This document shows positions 35,868 through 47,155 of a stretch of DNA of 64,000 nt, in pieces. The position numbers and the translations under genes are program-made. The stretch is from Cryphonectria parasitica EP155 (lineage: Eukaryota > Ascomycota > Sordariomycetes > Diaporthales > Cryphonectriaceae). Numbering within the stretch: the first letter of the stretch is position 1; every line of letters begins with the position of its first letter. The stretch covers positions 924,759 through 988,758 of the forward strand of contig NW_024468911.1 of assembly GCF_011745365.1 (NCBI RefSeq), read 5' to 3'. The notes beneath the pieces are model-generated. The model ran no database searches, was not told the DNA's origin, and saw nothing but the letters and a program-made list of their open reading frames with translations.

Positions 35868-37724
35868 CTATATGGCTTTAACCTGCCTCACGAAGCGAGG
35901 AATATCCTTGGTGAACTTCTTGGGGTCGTCTCTTGCGCCCTCTTTCCAGTACTCATACTCGATCCAGGCGTTCTCGGGCATCTGCTCCTCCATGGCCGCC
36001 ATCCATTGACCCAGCTCGGGCGCCAGCGGTATCACGCCCGTCTCGAGCACGTACTGGTCCCACAGCTTGATGAGCTCCTTCATCCTCTCGGGCTCCTGCT
36101 CGGCGAGGTCGTGCACCTCACCGGGGTCCTTGGCCAGGTTGTACAGCTGCCACCTCTCGGGGCCCTTGGGCTTGGGGATGAAGACAATCTTCCAGTCGCC
36201 CTTGCGGCAGGCGGCCCGCCCACACGTCTCCCAGCCGCTGATGAAGTCCTTCTCGTGGATGGTCTCGGCAGTGCCGTGGAGGTAGGGCACCATGGTCTTG
36301 CCACGCATGGGCACGACCTCGCGGCCCTGGTACGTCGGGGCCGGGTGTGTGACGCCCGCCATGTCGAGAATGGTCGGGGCCAGGTCCATAACGGTGCTGA
36401 ACTGGTGGGTGATGCTGCCCTTCTCGACCTTGTCTTGCCAGGACGAGGGGGGCTTCATCAGGAAGGGCACGCGCACACCGCCCTCAGTGGTGTAGGCCTT
36501 GTACAGCCTGCTCGGGGCGGTGGCGGCCTGGGCCCAGCGGGGACCGTACCAGATAAAGGAGTCGCCGTTGCCCAGGTTGTCGATGTGGTTGTTGTAGTAT
36601 TTCTGCAGATGCTGGATCATGCCGGCCTGGACCATGGGGTAGGCCTCGTAGGCGGCACCCTCAGCGCCGTTGTCGGACAGGAAGCACACAAAGGTGTTGT
36701 CGAGCTCGCCGACGGACTCGAGATAGTCGACGACCTTGCCCACGTTGGCGTCGATGCACTCAACCATGCCTGCAAACACCTCCATGGCGCGACACGAGTT
36801 GGCCTTCTCCTCCGCCGACATGTCAGCCCACTCCTTCACCTCTTCTGCCACCACAGGGTGCGGCTCAACGTCGGGGCCGATCATGCCGAGGTCCTTGAGC
36901 TTCTGGAGGCGTCGCAGCCGCAGTGCGTCAGGGCCGTCGTCGTAGACCCCGCGGTACTTGCGGATGTACTCCTGCGGAGCCTGCAGCGGCCAGTGTGGCG
37001 CAGTAAAAGGGAGGTACCCGAAGAAGGGCCTGCTCTCCTCATCGTCGGCTTTCTTGTTTTTGACCTCATTAGAGTGCCACTGCTTCAGATAGTCGACCAT
37101 CTTGTCGCCGTACCCGTCGCTACTGTACCAGCCGTCAGGCAGTTTCTTGACGTACTCACCGTCCTCACTGTGCAGGGCAATAAAGCTCATGGTCATGAAG
37201 CCAGGGATCTGGTCTGGGGCCTCGAGTTTCGGCTCGTAGGCGTAGTGGTTGCTGCAGGCGGGGAGATGAGCGAAACTGCGCTCAAACCCGCGGGCCTGGG
37301 GAGAGCGCTCTGGGGTGAGGCCGAGGTGCCACTTCCCAGCCATGAGGGTGAGGTACCCTGCATCGCGTAGGATCTCAGGCAGGGCGGCAACGCGCTCGTT
37401 CAGGTAGCCCTCATAGCCAGGCATGCCACGCTGCGGGGCGGTGGACATGCCGCCTTTGGGGTCGTTTTGCCCGCTGATGTTGGTCCACTCAATCAGATTG
37501 CCCAGGCCTGCGATGTGGTGGTCGGTGCCTGTCATGATCATGGCGCGCGACGGGGAGCAGGCGGCGGCAGCGTGGAAGTCGGTGAAGCGGAGGCCCTGGC
37601 TGGCCAGCTTGGACAGGTTGGGGGTGTTGATCTCGCCGCCAAAGGGAGCTATGTCGCTGAAGCCCAGGTCGTCGGCTACGATGACCAGGAAGTTGGGTCG
37701 TTTTTTGTCCTTGGTGGTGGCCAT
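35868..37724 (-). CDS. Arylsulfatase (sulfatase family S1)
   Basis: Hydrolyses sulfate esters, releasing sulfate. Single exon, 618 aa from MATTKDKK. The sulfatase signature CSPSRAMIMTG has C56 as the residue that must be oxidised to formylglycine, followed by R60. Metal-binding VADDLGFSD near the N-terminus and FLSDNGAEG further on match the family. KWHLG and the basic AAPHWPLQAP-like TAPHWPLQAP complete the active site. There is no signal peptide, so a cytosolic enzyme is expected. The C-terminal KAI is not a peroxisomal signal. The upstream leader contains two GA microsatellites. The frame remains open upstream, but the low-complexity leader there argues for this start. Possibly of bacterial ancestry, which is an inference. 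Confidence 0.9.
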   Translation of the reverse strand: MATTKDKKRPNFLVIVADDLGFSDIAPFGGEINTPNLSKLASQGLRFTDFHAAAACSPSRAMIMTGTDHHIAGLGNLIEWTNISGQNDPKGGMSTAPQRGMPGYEGYLNERVAALPEILRDAGYLTLMAGKWHLGLTPERSPQARGFERSFAHLPACSNHYAYEPKLEAPDQIPGFMTMSFIALHSEDGEYVKKLPDGWYSSDGYGDKMVDYLKQWHSNEVKNKKADDEESRPFFGYLPFTAPHWPLQAPQEYIRKYRGVYDDGPDALRLRRLQKLKDLGMIGPDVEPHPVVAEEVKEWADMSAEEKANSCRAMEVFAGMVECIDANVGKVVDYLESVGELDNTFVCFLSDNGAEGAAYEAYPMVQAGMIQHLQKYYNNHIDNLGNGDSFIWYGPRWAQAATAPSRLYKAYTTEGGVRVPFLMKPPSSWQDKVEKGSITHQFSTVMDLAPTILDMAGVTHPAPTYQGREVVPMRGKTMVPYLHGTAETIHEKDFISGWETCGRAACRKGDWKIVFIPKPKGPERWQLYNLAKDPGEVHDLAEQEPERMKELIKLWDQYVLETGVIPLAPELGQWMAAMEEQMPENAWIEYEYWKEGARDDPKKFTKDIPRFVRQVKAI

Positions 37725-37760
37725 TTTGAATGATGTGTGGTGGTGGTGGGAGAGGATAGA

Positions 37761-37809
<49 letters not shown>

Positions 37810-39497
37810 AGGATCGGGGGTGGGTGAGAAGATGGCAGGAGACCCGTGGATGTCGAGAAGGATGAGAAAGAGAGAGAGAGAGAGAGAGAGGAAGAGAGAG
37901 GAGAGGGAAAGGTGTAGAGAGAGGAAGAGCAAAATAAATATTCCAGTATCTGACTTGAAACAGCGTGTGGTTGATCTCCTACATATGACAGCAAGATGAT
38001 GACGAGTCAAAAAGGCCAGGACACACGAGTATTATACATATGTACAACAGGGTAAGAGTTTCATATGATGAAAGGGAACGGGGGATGAGAGTTGAGGAGG
38101 AGGGGTTCAAAGGGAAAAAAACTATCAATGGCGACCATCGGACCCCGTAACCAAAGTTACGTGCTGCTTGCCCCTGAATTGCGTGTACATTCTTTCACCC
38201 CGCAGCTGCTACAGCGGGAACAATACAGCAAGCAGTCAGTACGTATAACAATAACTCGGTGCGGGTATGGCAGGTGTCGAACGATGAGGGGAGGAAAAAA
38301 GTGGTGTGTTTCGTGTAAGACGATTGGCTGGTGAGAGGTAGGCACTGAGGGGGGGGCGGGGCATCTGCAGTGGGTTTGTTCTACTGTACCTGTGCTGTAG
38401 TACCTGACCTCGTGCCCGCGGGAGGGGGGGTCGTTGCCCCTCATTTATGATCGCCAATCTTGACCATCACCAACCAATGAAACAGACCTTCCTGACTCTA
38501 CATATTCTCGCTCTCACTCTCTTATTTGCTATACATGAAACGCCAGAGACACCAATGCATCCCCATCTGCCGATCCGACATCCTGCCGAGAAACGTTCCA
38601 GAGAGGAAGTCGGCTGTTCTGCTGTCTTTGTCGACCACCTGTTCGGAACTCGGCGTGCTAGTACGATGTTTAGTGGTGGGGTCAGATTCGTTCTAGCTTG
38701 TGTGTTTTTTTGCCTTGTCTTGTCTTTAGGGGACATCCTTTTCGACGCCCGGTTGAGATGCAATTCACCTGAAAAGAGGCTGGTTATCCGACCAAGAAGA
38801 AAGAAGAAGAAAATGTACACAATCAGATGGCATTGAAGGGTGCTTGCTTTTTCATAGCTTGCTCAGTCTGTTATACTTTCGATGTTCAGCATGGCATCTG
38901 CAGATCTACTACCATGCACTGCACTCCCGCCCGCTATAGAGCAACAAGGTACTTTAGACGCTCGCCCGGCTCCCACTGGACCGAGATGTTGTCATCGTCA
39001 GGGATAATCGCGACTTCTGCCTTACGTTTTGTCGCTGCGGAGCCCCTTGTCCAATGTCATGCGTCAGTCCTTCTACGTACCAGTGGTATTGATCTTCCGG
39101 GAAGGAACTACCACAGCACATCTCTGGTTCTGTGGATGCTTAGAGTGGTTTGTTTAGTGGGAAGTGACAACTCACACTCTGCTGCTAACCAACCTTACCC
39201 AGCACTTGCTATGGGTACTTACTGCTACTTTTACTCAGTGTACCCCGCGCTGTTAGATCCACTACGGTATCCCCTCCGCCTTGGCGCCATCCCCCTCAAC
39301 GAGCTTGCAGCCCTCAAACCTTCAAATGATAGACGTCTACAGAGGGTAGTTGCCACTGTAAGTAGTAGCACAATAGCAGGCTGGGAATTTGGAGAAGCTT
39401 ATCCTGACGCCCTGTTCACAATAGGTCATCTGATTCCTTTGTCTGGAACAAAGGCTTACATAAAGAGGAGAAGGGAACAGAGTAGAGAACGGGAGAG
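37725..39497. other. Divergent intergenic region (sulfatase / sugar transporter)
   Basis: 1.77 kb. Contains GT and GA microsatellites near the sulfatase. Short open frames between 38.4 and 39.5 kb lack family features. No gene supported. Confidence 0.55.
37761..37890. repeat. GT/GA microsatellites in the sulfatase leader
   Basis: (GT)n about 37761-37775, (GA)n about 37775-37807 and a second (GA)n about 37869-37890, all just upstream of the sulfatase start. Confidence 0.9.
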
Positions 39498-41346
39498 ATG
39501 GACCGTCTCTTCCCCAAGCCTGACCACCACCACCACCCAAGGCGGTCCAGGTCCAGTCCATCATCCAAGCCCGACGTCAACAGCGACACCGACGACGATA
39601 ACGACGACCCAGCACAGGAGTCACAATCTCTGCTTCCACATCCAGCCGGACCAAGCAGCTCTTCCCCCTCCTCCTCATGGGTAGCTGCATCCTCCCGCCA
39701 ATCCAGGTCCAGAGAAACGGCTGCTGCCGCTGCTACCGCTGCCAACAACACAATGCAGGGCACCCGCCTGGGTAAGATGCGCGCCTACTGGCTCGGCAGC
39801 GTTGTCTGCATCGGTGGTTTCCTGTTCGGCTACGACTCTGGCATCGTGGGCGGCGTGCTCACCCTCAAGTCCTTTGAGCGTGACTATGGCTACTCGTCGG
39901 CCGATGCCACCCGTGTCGACTCGCTGGCCGTGGGGCTGCAGCAACTGGGCGCCTTTGTCGCGTGCTTCCTTGCGTGGCCGCTCACCGACAGGCTGGGCCG
40001 GAGGAAAGCCCTGATGATCTCGAGCCTCGTCTTCTGCATCGGTGCTCTCATCCAGACCATCAACACGCACTCGCTCGCCGCCTTTTACGTCGCACGGGTC
40101 ATCGCAGGGCTGGGGCTGGGCACCGCCACCGTGGTCGTGCCCATGTTCAGCTCCGAGATGAGCCCGACCGAGCTCAGGGCCAAGATCGGCAGCTTCTTCC
40201 AGTGGTTCTTTACCTTTGGCATCTTCGTCTCGTACTGGGTTGATTACGGCGTCGCCCTGGGTAGCGACACTTCCCGCCAGTGGCAGATCCCCATCGGTCT
40301 ACAGCTCGTCCCAGGCGCGCTGCTCGGGCTGGGCATGCTGACGCTCAAAGAGAGCACAAGATGGCTGACCCGCAAGGGCCGTCATGACGAGGCTTTCGAG
40401 AGCCTGCAGTGGATCCGCGCCGATACTTCTTCACAGGCCGTGCTCGACGAGATGGAGGACATCCGGGTCGGGGTCGAGGCCGAGGCGAGGGCGCGTGAGG
40501 GATTCCACCCGAGGGAGCTGCTGCAGCGGGACAACTTTAAGAGAGTGTTTGCTGCTTCCGCCATCTTCCTCGCCCAGCAGGCCACGGGAGCCACCGCTTT
40601 TGCCTACTTTGGCCCGCAGTACTTCAAGCTGCTGGTAGGTGCGGGCAACAGAGACCTACTCCTGACCGCCATCTTTGGCGCCGTCAAGGTCCTCGCCTGT
40701 GGCATCTTCGTCCTGTTCGTGTCTGAGCGGGTGGGCCGCCGCAATGTTCTGATCGGCGGTGCGGCCTTCATGGCGGCCTGTCAGATCGCCACAGCCGCGG
40801 TGGACAAGGCGATGCCTCCGCCGGCCGAGGGGACTATCACCAGCTCGGGCATCGCTATGGTCGCTCTCATCTACCTCTTTGTGATTGCATACAACTTCTC
40901 CTGGGGACCGATGCCATGGCCTTACGTATCAGAGTATGTATATTTATTCTTCTTGTGCCTTTCCCTTTTTTTCTTCCCCTCAGGAGATTCTTTGTGGTAA
41001 CTTGCCCGTTCATTGATCTCCCTAACCATACAAATTTTATAGAATCTTCCCAGCCCGGATTCGTGAGCCTGGTGTCGCCATCGGCGTTGGGTCGCAGTGG
41101 CTTTTTAATTTCGTCTTCTCCCTCACGACGCCTTATATGATCAAGAACATGGGCTGGGGTACTTTCCTCTTGTGGGGGGTCTTTGACGCTGTTATTGCAA
41201 TACTCGCATTCTTCTTCCTCAAGGAGACCAAGGGATTGTCGTTAGAGACGATCGCGCATCAGCAGTTCACCAAGGGCACCTCGAGAGGAGATGCCATGCC
41301 TGGCATCAAACATGTAGATACGGCAGACGATGCGCCGGCGCCTTGA
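39498..41346 (+). CDS. MFS sugar transporter (SP family)
   Basis: Plasma-membrane proton-coupled sugar or quinate importer with 12 helices. Exons 39498-40933 and 41043-41346 (109-bp intron, GTATGT to TAG, phase 2), 579 aa. The splice restores WPYVSEIFPARIREPG, a hallmark of the family. Other motifs: GFLFGYDSGIVGG in helix 1, DRLGRRKA after helix 2, LKESTRWLTRKGR at the central loop, SERVGRRN and the closing KETKGLSLE. The cytoplasmic N-terminus (about 95 residues) is unusually long, with poly-His, Asp and Ser tracts. Substrate cannot be fixed from sequence. Confidence 0.92.
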
Positions 41347-42334
41347 GATATTGTAGAGAGATCTCACAACCACAGCTGCTGCGTACGGGGGGCGTGCAAA
41401 TCTACTACTTACTGATCACGTCTCATCTCACTCAGCAAGTCGCGGCGAACCAAGCCCTGCCATCTCCGACATGTGTGTGGAATCTTATCAGTCTGACTGT
41501 AAGTAATTCATTATCTAAGTCATTTGAGTTGGGGGGAGAGTACGGGTGGCCGCCAGAAATGGCCTCTCACCGGCCCTGCCCAGCCTCACCAATGTTTCGC
41601 TGCACTACGACGAAACGAGGCCTCATAAGCAGGGCTCGCTGCAGCAGACAAGCCGCTCAAGCCCAACCAAGCCCACTTTTCGCGTTGCAGCATGGCCCAT
41701 CTCACCAACCCGGTTCAACCACACACACCCCTGGTCAGATTGGCCTTTCTCTCTTCTCCATGTCGCATCTCAGTCCGCCCGTTTCGGCCGCGGCCGACTT
41801 GTTTTGTTTTGTCGAACCCGGTTTTGACCCCGCCGGTCCCGCCGCTTTTCTCTCTTACTTTCCGCTCACAAAGTGTTGATGATTGTGATGATGGGGCCGT
41901 CTTCTGACTTCTAGGCGGTGGTCAAGAAGGGTCTCGCGAACAATTGTCAAGACCATGGCCAGGCCGACAAGTGCCAAACATGCTGAGCCCTCCGTCTCTT
42001 GTTGCGCTTCAGACCATATCTCCGGGCAGGTCGTTGATTGAGACCATGTAGAGAGGAAGAGATGGCATGATACAAAAGAGTCGTGGCTGCACACTTGCAC
42101 ACACTCATTTCATTCTCGTCTTTCTGTCCAGTACTCTGTCATGTCATTCTCGTCACTCACCTCAGCAGCTCTTCAGACATTGTGCGCCCGGACCCAGGAG
42201 ATAAAGAGAGACAGAAAGACCTGCCTCTGTGGAACAAGCCTCTGACTTTTGACCGTTTACGTTAATCACATCCCATTTATAAAACAACTCCCTCCTGAGA
42301 TCGAGGTGCACTGCCCTCGCAAACACAATACAAG
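41347..42334. other. Intergenic region
   Basis: 3' flank of the transporter and promoter of the small membrane protein. No gene supported. Confidence 0.55.
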
Positions 42335-42976
42335 ATGCCGACCCTCCCCTCTGACACCATCACCCTCCCTCTCCTCCCTAGGAGCTTCGCTCGCTCCACG
42401 CCTAAGAAGATGTATCAAACTCGCAGCGTCATTGTCGAGAATGTGTCTCCTCTCCGCCTGCGCGATGACGATGACCACAACAACATCCACAACGAGTCCG
42501 TCGTCGAGATCTACAACAATTTGAGCGAGTGGAAAAAGGTTCTCCTCTGGATTGCCGTCGCCGCTGCCGCCCTGTTCCTCATCTCCATCCTCATCTGTCT
42601 GTGCCAGTGTTGCTGTCGCCGCCGCCGCGTCGTCAGGGCCACCGGCAAAGAAATTGACAACAGCGATGCCGCCAGCACTATCTCCCACATCTCAGGCCCC
42701 ATGAACGTCGCCGCCCCTCGTGGTCCTCTTGCTGGATCTCCCGGCGACCACAACAACATCGCCGGCGCAGCAGACCAGATGGAGGACATCTCTCTCAAGA
42801 CACCCGCCAACCCGGGTCGCCAGTACGCGTACGGCATGTTTGTCAACAACCAGCGCAACATCACGGGCCTGGCTCCGCCGCAGAAGACGGCTACGTATGG
42901 GGCGCCTTCGGATCCTTGGAAGAGTAGCAACCCTTCGGATCGGTTTGGTGGGCCTTCTACGTCTTACATGAACTGA
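42335..42976 (+). CDS. Small single-pass membrane protein of unknown function
   Basis: Not a recognised family. Single exon, 213 aa. One hydrophobic helix (KVLLWIAVAAAALFLISILICL, about residues 68-89) is followed directly by a Cys/Arg cluster CQCCCRRRR, a typical stop-transfer and palmitoylation-prone sequence. The preceding segment has sequons (NESV, NLSE), consistent with an exterior N-terminus and a cytosolic Gly/Pro/Ser-rich tail of about 115 residues. There is no cleavable signal peptide. The ATG and codon use look genuine. Confidence 0.72.
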   Translation: MPTLPSDTITLPLLPRSFARSTPKKMYQTRSVIVENVSPLRLRDDDDHNNIHNESVVEIYNNLSEWKKVLLWIAVAAAALFLISILICLCQCCCRRRRVVRATGKEIDNSDAASTISHISGPMNVAAPRGPLAGSPGDHNNIAGAADQMEDISLKTPANPGRQYAYGMFVNNQRNITGLAPPQKTATYGAPSDPWKSSNPSDRFGGPSTSYMN

Positions 42977-43848
42977 GGGTGCTATTGATGATGACGGGCA
43001 ATTGGTCCCGGCCATGCCATCGGTGGATGGTATCTGTAAAACTGTGATAGGAGTTCTTCTGTTTGTGTTGATAAAGAAAAAAGGGGTTCGTTTTATGGCG
43101 TTTTGGGGTCACTGTCTGTGGGAACTCGAGACTCTCCCAGTGGCATTTTTTTTCTTTTCTTTTTCATCTTTCTTTCTCTTTCTTCTTTTCCTTCTTGACC
43201 TGGTGTCGGCGTCTTGGTGTTTACATACATACAGTGTGCCTGTGGCCACGCATTGGATTTGGGAAGGGAACTGCTCTTTAGCATTGTGATATCTCTGGTG
43301 GTGTTTTCTTGGGCTATACTATAGCATGCATCACATTTCATAGGAACGATACAGATTTCCTCGTTATTCTTCTTTTTCCAGGTGCTCTTGACTACCTTTC
43401 CTTACTTCTTCTTTTGGGGCGGGTTGCCTCTCCATGGTGTTGTTATCACTGCACAGTCAGCGCGCCTGGCAGTGCTTACATTCGACCGCCAGAGGCCGAC
43501 CACTCCACCCGTAACAAGACCTATTACGAAACAACCGACCGTGACGAGACCTTTTTTCTCACAAGTGATGTTCATGATTGTGTCGTCATAAGTTCGCTGT
43601 GTAAATTCATGGTGATCATGGCAATTGGTTGCAAATGCATACTGTGCAAAGACTTCGTAACTGACCTATTGATGGACGCCTCGATTCACCAAACCTGTTC
43701 CAGCTTCCATATCATGAAAACATCATTGGATCATAACAGAAGAAGGTATCATCTTCGCATCATAAAAGCCCATGCAAGACCCAAAAACGCAAATTCCCCA
43801 AGCCGACACCCCAGAACGCCATCATGACTCCAGAAAAGAACATGAACT
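42977..43848. other. Convergent 3' intergenic region
   Basis: 872 bp, T-rich. No gene supported. Confidence 0.55.
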
Positions 43849-45101
43849 TTACAACGGACCCCCCAAGGGCGCCTCCCGCAGCCTCAGCTCCGCCCTGACC
43901 AGCGTCTGCGAGAGCTTAAACAGCCTGTCCTTCTCGTCCCGGATCGCCGCGCGCACGTGCGTCGCCGCGTTGTGCATCCCGTCCTGCACCTGCGTCTTGA
44001 GCACCGCCTCGAGGCTCTCCATCCGCCGGGTCGACCGGCCCATCGCGTGGCGCACCTTGTCCAGGCTGTTCTGGGCCGCCTTTGGGTTGGGCTGGGCCAG
44101 CGACCCTGTCCCTGGCGCCGCCGGCGTCGCCTTTGTCGCCTGCGCCGGCCGAGGAGGCGCCATGAGATCGCTGGGGTTGGTGGACGTTGTTGTTGTTGTC
44201 GTTGCTGCTGCTGCTGGTGGTATTGGCGATGGCGGAGGCATGCCTAGTCCGCTGGAACCTGGCAGCGTTGGGGACGGCGCAGGTGGCACTGATGGCTCTG
44301 TCATCGCCGCCATGCTCATCACGCCGCTGCTGGTCCTGGCGTGCGGTCCGTGCTGGTGTGATGAGCTGCTGCCCCCCATGGCGGGGCTGTGGCTGATATC
44401 AGGCATGGCATAATTGTGATAGCCTCCTTGCCCGCCAGCTGCCTGCGTGGATACATCCTCCGGCTGCTGCTGCTGCTGCTGCTGCTGCTGCATGGGCTCG
44501 GTTCCAGGCCCGGGTACAGGCCCAGGCAGCCCGTCCACGAGCATGTGGTAAATGCCGGGCTCACCACCTTTTATGTAAGACTCGCAACGTAGGAGGTGGT
44601 TCTTCATGCGCTGGATGTTGTCGGCGCAGGCATCCTTGTTGCAGTGTAGGCAGAAGGCTCGTCTCTGTGCATGAGCCTCGTCCTGTATTGGGGGGCGCAA
44701 GGAAACAAGACGCAGTTTGTGTGAGGATTAGCTGGCCAAAAGAAGGAGAGAAGATATTCAAAGAAAAAAAAACCAGAAAAAAAAAAAAACCAGGACATGA
44801 AAAAGAAAGGAGCATAGAAGAGAAAGAGAGGGAGTGTTTGTGGCATGTGCAGCAATGTGTGATGGGGTAGAGTGACTATCTCAGAGACAGTTGAGAAAAG
44901 AGGGGTGAGGCTGGTTGACCCGACCCTTCAGTTTTACCGCGTTTGCCTCCTCGTTTCGTCTCGTTCGACTATCTAGCCTCCTGCCTTTTCAAAGCAAACG
45001 CGAGATGCTGGATTGATTCCCTTGAACGCCAACCCACAATGCACACTCACCTCGTAGATTTTGAAATTCGCGCGCGTGTCACTATCCAATTTACGAGGCA
45101 T
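43849..45101 (-). CDS. BED-type zinc-finger-like protein with polyQ
   Basis: Probable nuclear DNA-binding protein, function unknown. Exons 45101-45051 and 44682-43849 give 294 aa. Exon 1 encodes only 17 residues (MPRKLDSDTRANFKIYE) and joins in phase 0 across a long 368-bp intron (GTGAGT to CAG) to DEAHAQRRAFCLHC. The finger CLHC...HLLRC has C-X2-C-X14-H-X3-C spacing, like a short BED or CCHC finger. A polyQ run (nine Q), Ala/Thr/Pro-rich low complexity and a charged C-terminal helix (DKVRHAMGRSTRRMESLEAVL, coiled-coil-like) follow. Without exon 1, a non-ATG start would be required. Confidence 0.72.
44463..44493 (-). repeat. CAG trinucleotide tract (polyQ)
   Basis: About ten CTG units on the + strand, encoding glutamines of the BED-like protein. 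Confidence 0.9.
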
Positions 45102-45627
45102 CTTGAAAGTCGGGCGCGTGCGTGTCGCCTCAAGGGAGGGGACACTGGAGGTGTGGAGAGACTGTAATTGTGGGATGAGCCTTTGCCCTTTCCAAGGTCA
45201 AGAGGGAAATATTGGTCCGTTGGGATGATGTGGCGGGTGGTTTTTTGTACGAAACAACACCAGTGACTTATTGCCAGCTCGACCTGCATTAGTAAATTCA
45301 AGGAAATACGCAACGCGCCCCTGAATTCGTTAACCCTAACCCGACAATGTTTGACTCTGGAAAAACACACCCAGTGGGTGCTGTAATTGGAAGCAGGATT
45401 TTGGAAGAATTGGAACTGGCGAGCTCTATCATAATTGAAGGCTGCTTTACTGGAAAGTCACATATCACGAGGATGAATTACATGTTCCGGCAGAATCATT
45501 TTACAAATTAAAGGATCTAAGGTTTTCGCAGACTCCTTTCTTTGGGTTCAGTGATCTTCTACACCTCAACCCACAAGAGTCTCCGCCATAATCATACATA
45601 CTTATACAATGGTGCCGAGCCATCAGG
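45102..45627. other. Intergenic region
   Basis: Promoter of the BED-like gene and 3' flank of the P-loop gene. No gene. Confidence 0.55.
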
Positions 45628-46311
45628 TCAACGCTTGCGTCCTAGGACTATACTCTCCAGTATCCTATCCATGCAGCACTTCAAGTAGTCCTTCTCGTCA
45701 AACTCGAACCTCGCCACCTCCTTCTCAGGATCGAAATCGGTCACCTCGTCCTGCTCGAACCCATCCTGCCACTCGTCCCACTTCTTCTCCATAAACTTGT
45801 AGAGTCCGTGTTGCGCTTTTGCTGCCGCGGACGTCGCACCGTGCTCGTGCTCTGACTTTTGAATGCGGTCTGCCTGTCGGGCTAGCCATACATCCTTCAG
45901 GTCTCGTCTTGGGTAGACGAGGGCATAATCCAAGTGTCTCTTGCGCATTTCCTTGGTCAGCCCGGGTTTGGTGCAGACCAAAAGAATAGCTTTGGGATCC
46001 TGTTCGAGGATCAACATGATCATTGCAATGTAGGATGAAAAGTCGTCTGTTCCGTCTGGGCTTTTATAGTCGGCGCTGTCGATGTCGAAAACACGATGTC
46101 TATCGCCTTGTGCTGAAACCCATATGGTAGGAATCGCCTTGTTCTTACCGAACATGACTGGTTTCTCTTCCCACGATGGCTCATGAGACAGGGGATGGGG
46201 GTCAGCCTTGGTTAAGGATGATTTACCGATAGCTGGGAATCCAGCTATGATTATTGCATCTCTTTGCTTGTCCGACTTGGTCAGTTTGCAGGTTGGGTTG
46301 ATGTGTTTCAT
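45628..46311 (-). CDS. P-loop NTPase resembling phage/bacterial nucleotide kinases
   Basis: Predicted small kinase. Substrate unknown. 227 aa from the first ATG (46311). The frame is open upstream but only from a TTG. Walker A GFPAIGKSS (24-32) lies after a short leader. DIDSADYK (76-83) sits where phage-like kinases have a DxDSS substrate or metal motif. LEQDPKAILLVCT is a core strand. LVYPRRDLKDVWLAR (131-145) matches the LVYP...LK...R block of phage and giant-virus nucleotide kinases as I remember them. The C-terminal 60 residues are acidic. There are no introns, and AT-rich DNA lies upstream. Horizontal origin is possible but unproven. Confidence 0.7.
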   Translation of the reverse strand: MKHINPTCKLTKSDKQRDAIIIAGFPAIGKSSLTKADPHPLSHEPSWEEKPVMFGKNKAIPTIWVSAQGDRHRVFDIDSADYKSPDGTDDFSSYIAMIMLILEQDPKAILLVCTKPGLTKEMRKRHLDYALVYPRRDLKDVWLARQADRIQKSEHEHGATSAAAKAQHGLYKFMEKKWDEWQDGFEQDEVTDFDPEKEVARFEFDEKDYLKCCMDRILESIVLGRKR

Positions 46312-47155
46312 GTTTGTGGTTTTGTTTCTCCCTTGGACCTTCTGAAGAGTATCAAAGCGTACGCCTTTGAGTGGTGGCAAGCCTTATCCGCATGGAATTG
46401 ATGTCATGAGATTGCTTCTATGCCAGAAATTCTGCTGTGTGGAAAGTTGTTCGTTTGTGACAGAAAGATTAGAAGTTGGGATCCTCGGAAAACTGCAGGT
46501 TTATTCAATACTAAATACTTCAATCAACTATTGTGTAACTTCTCTACGCAGTGCGTTTATGTGACCGTTCTTATCGCTTTGCTCTCGAATGAATGTGTCT
46601 TTGTTTTCCAACCCCGGCATGCTTAGTGCTGGACAATACTCATTGAGTACTGTGAATGAATGCTTTGTTAGGGTGCGAAAGACTGCTTTATACCTCTTTC
46701 AAGCTGTTACGGACGGGCTGATACCTTCGTGATTACTAACCAGACCCGATACTTCACAGACTCATAAGCCAATGCTTTCGTCACCGGTAGTTTTATCCAG
46801 GAAGCTCCTATGGTACAACTGCAGGGAGCTATCGGAACTTTGCAAGCAACTGGTGGCATTAGCAACGCTGTTCAGTTTAGCACTTGGAATTTTCTACTTT
46901 CTGATCGAAACAATAGAATGAAAAATTCTTCAATACTGAACCACTCGTCAATCGATATCTCTAGATCATGAATAGCTGTGATTCAGACCTGCTGCCGTCG
47001 AGATGCCGTACCTTTGACTTCTCGAACTTTAATAAGTTGAAAAGTTTACAAAATGATGAATGAACGTGAGATCTGAGTATTTACTAATTTATGATACTAC
47101 TTTATACGCTTTTATGTGTATCGGTCTAACTCATTTTTCAACTCTTGCCACATGT
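46312..47155. other. AT-rich intergenic region
   Basis: 844 bp, distinctly AT-rich. Promoter of the P-loop gene and 3' flank of the MFS gene. No gene seen. Confidence 0.6.

Noticed and set aside
35844..37370. 508-codon open frame on the + strand
   Set aside because: Exactly antisense to the arylsulfatase, which has clear catalytic motifs.
38447..39684. Open frames before the sugar transporter
   Set aside because: No introns or motifs join them to a protein. One overlaps the transporter N-terminus in another frame.
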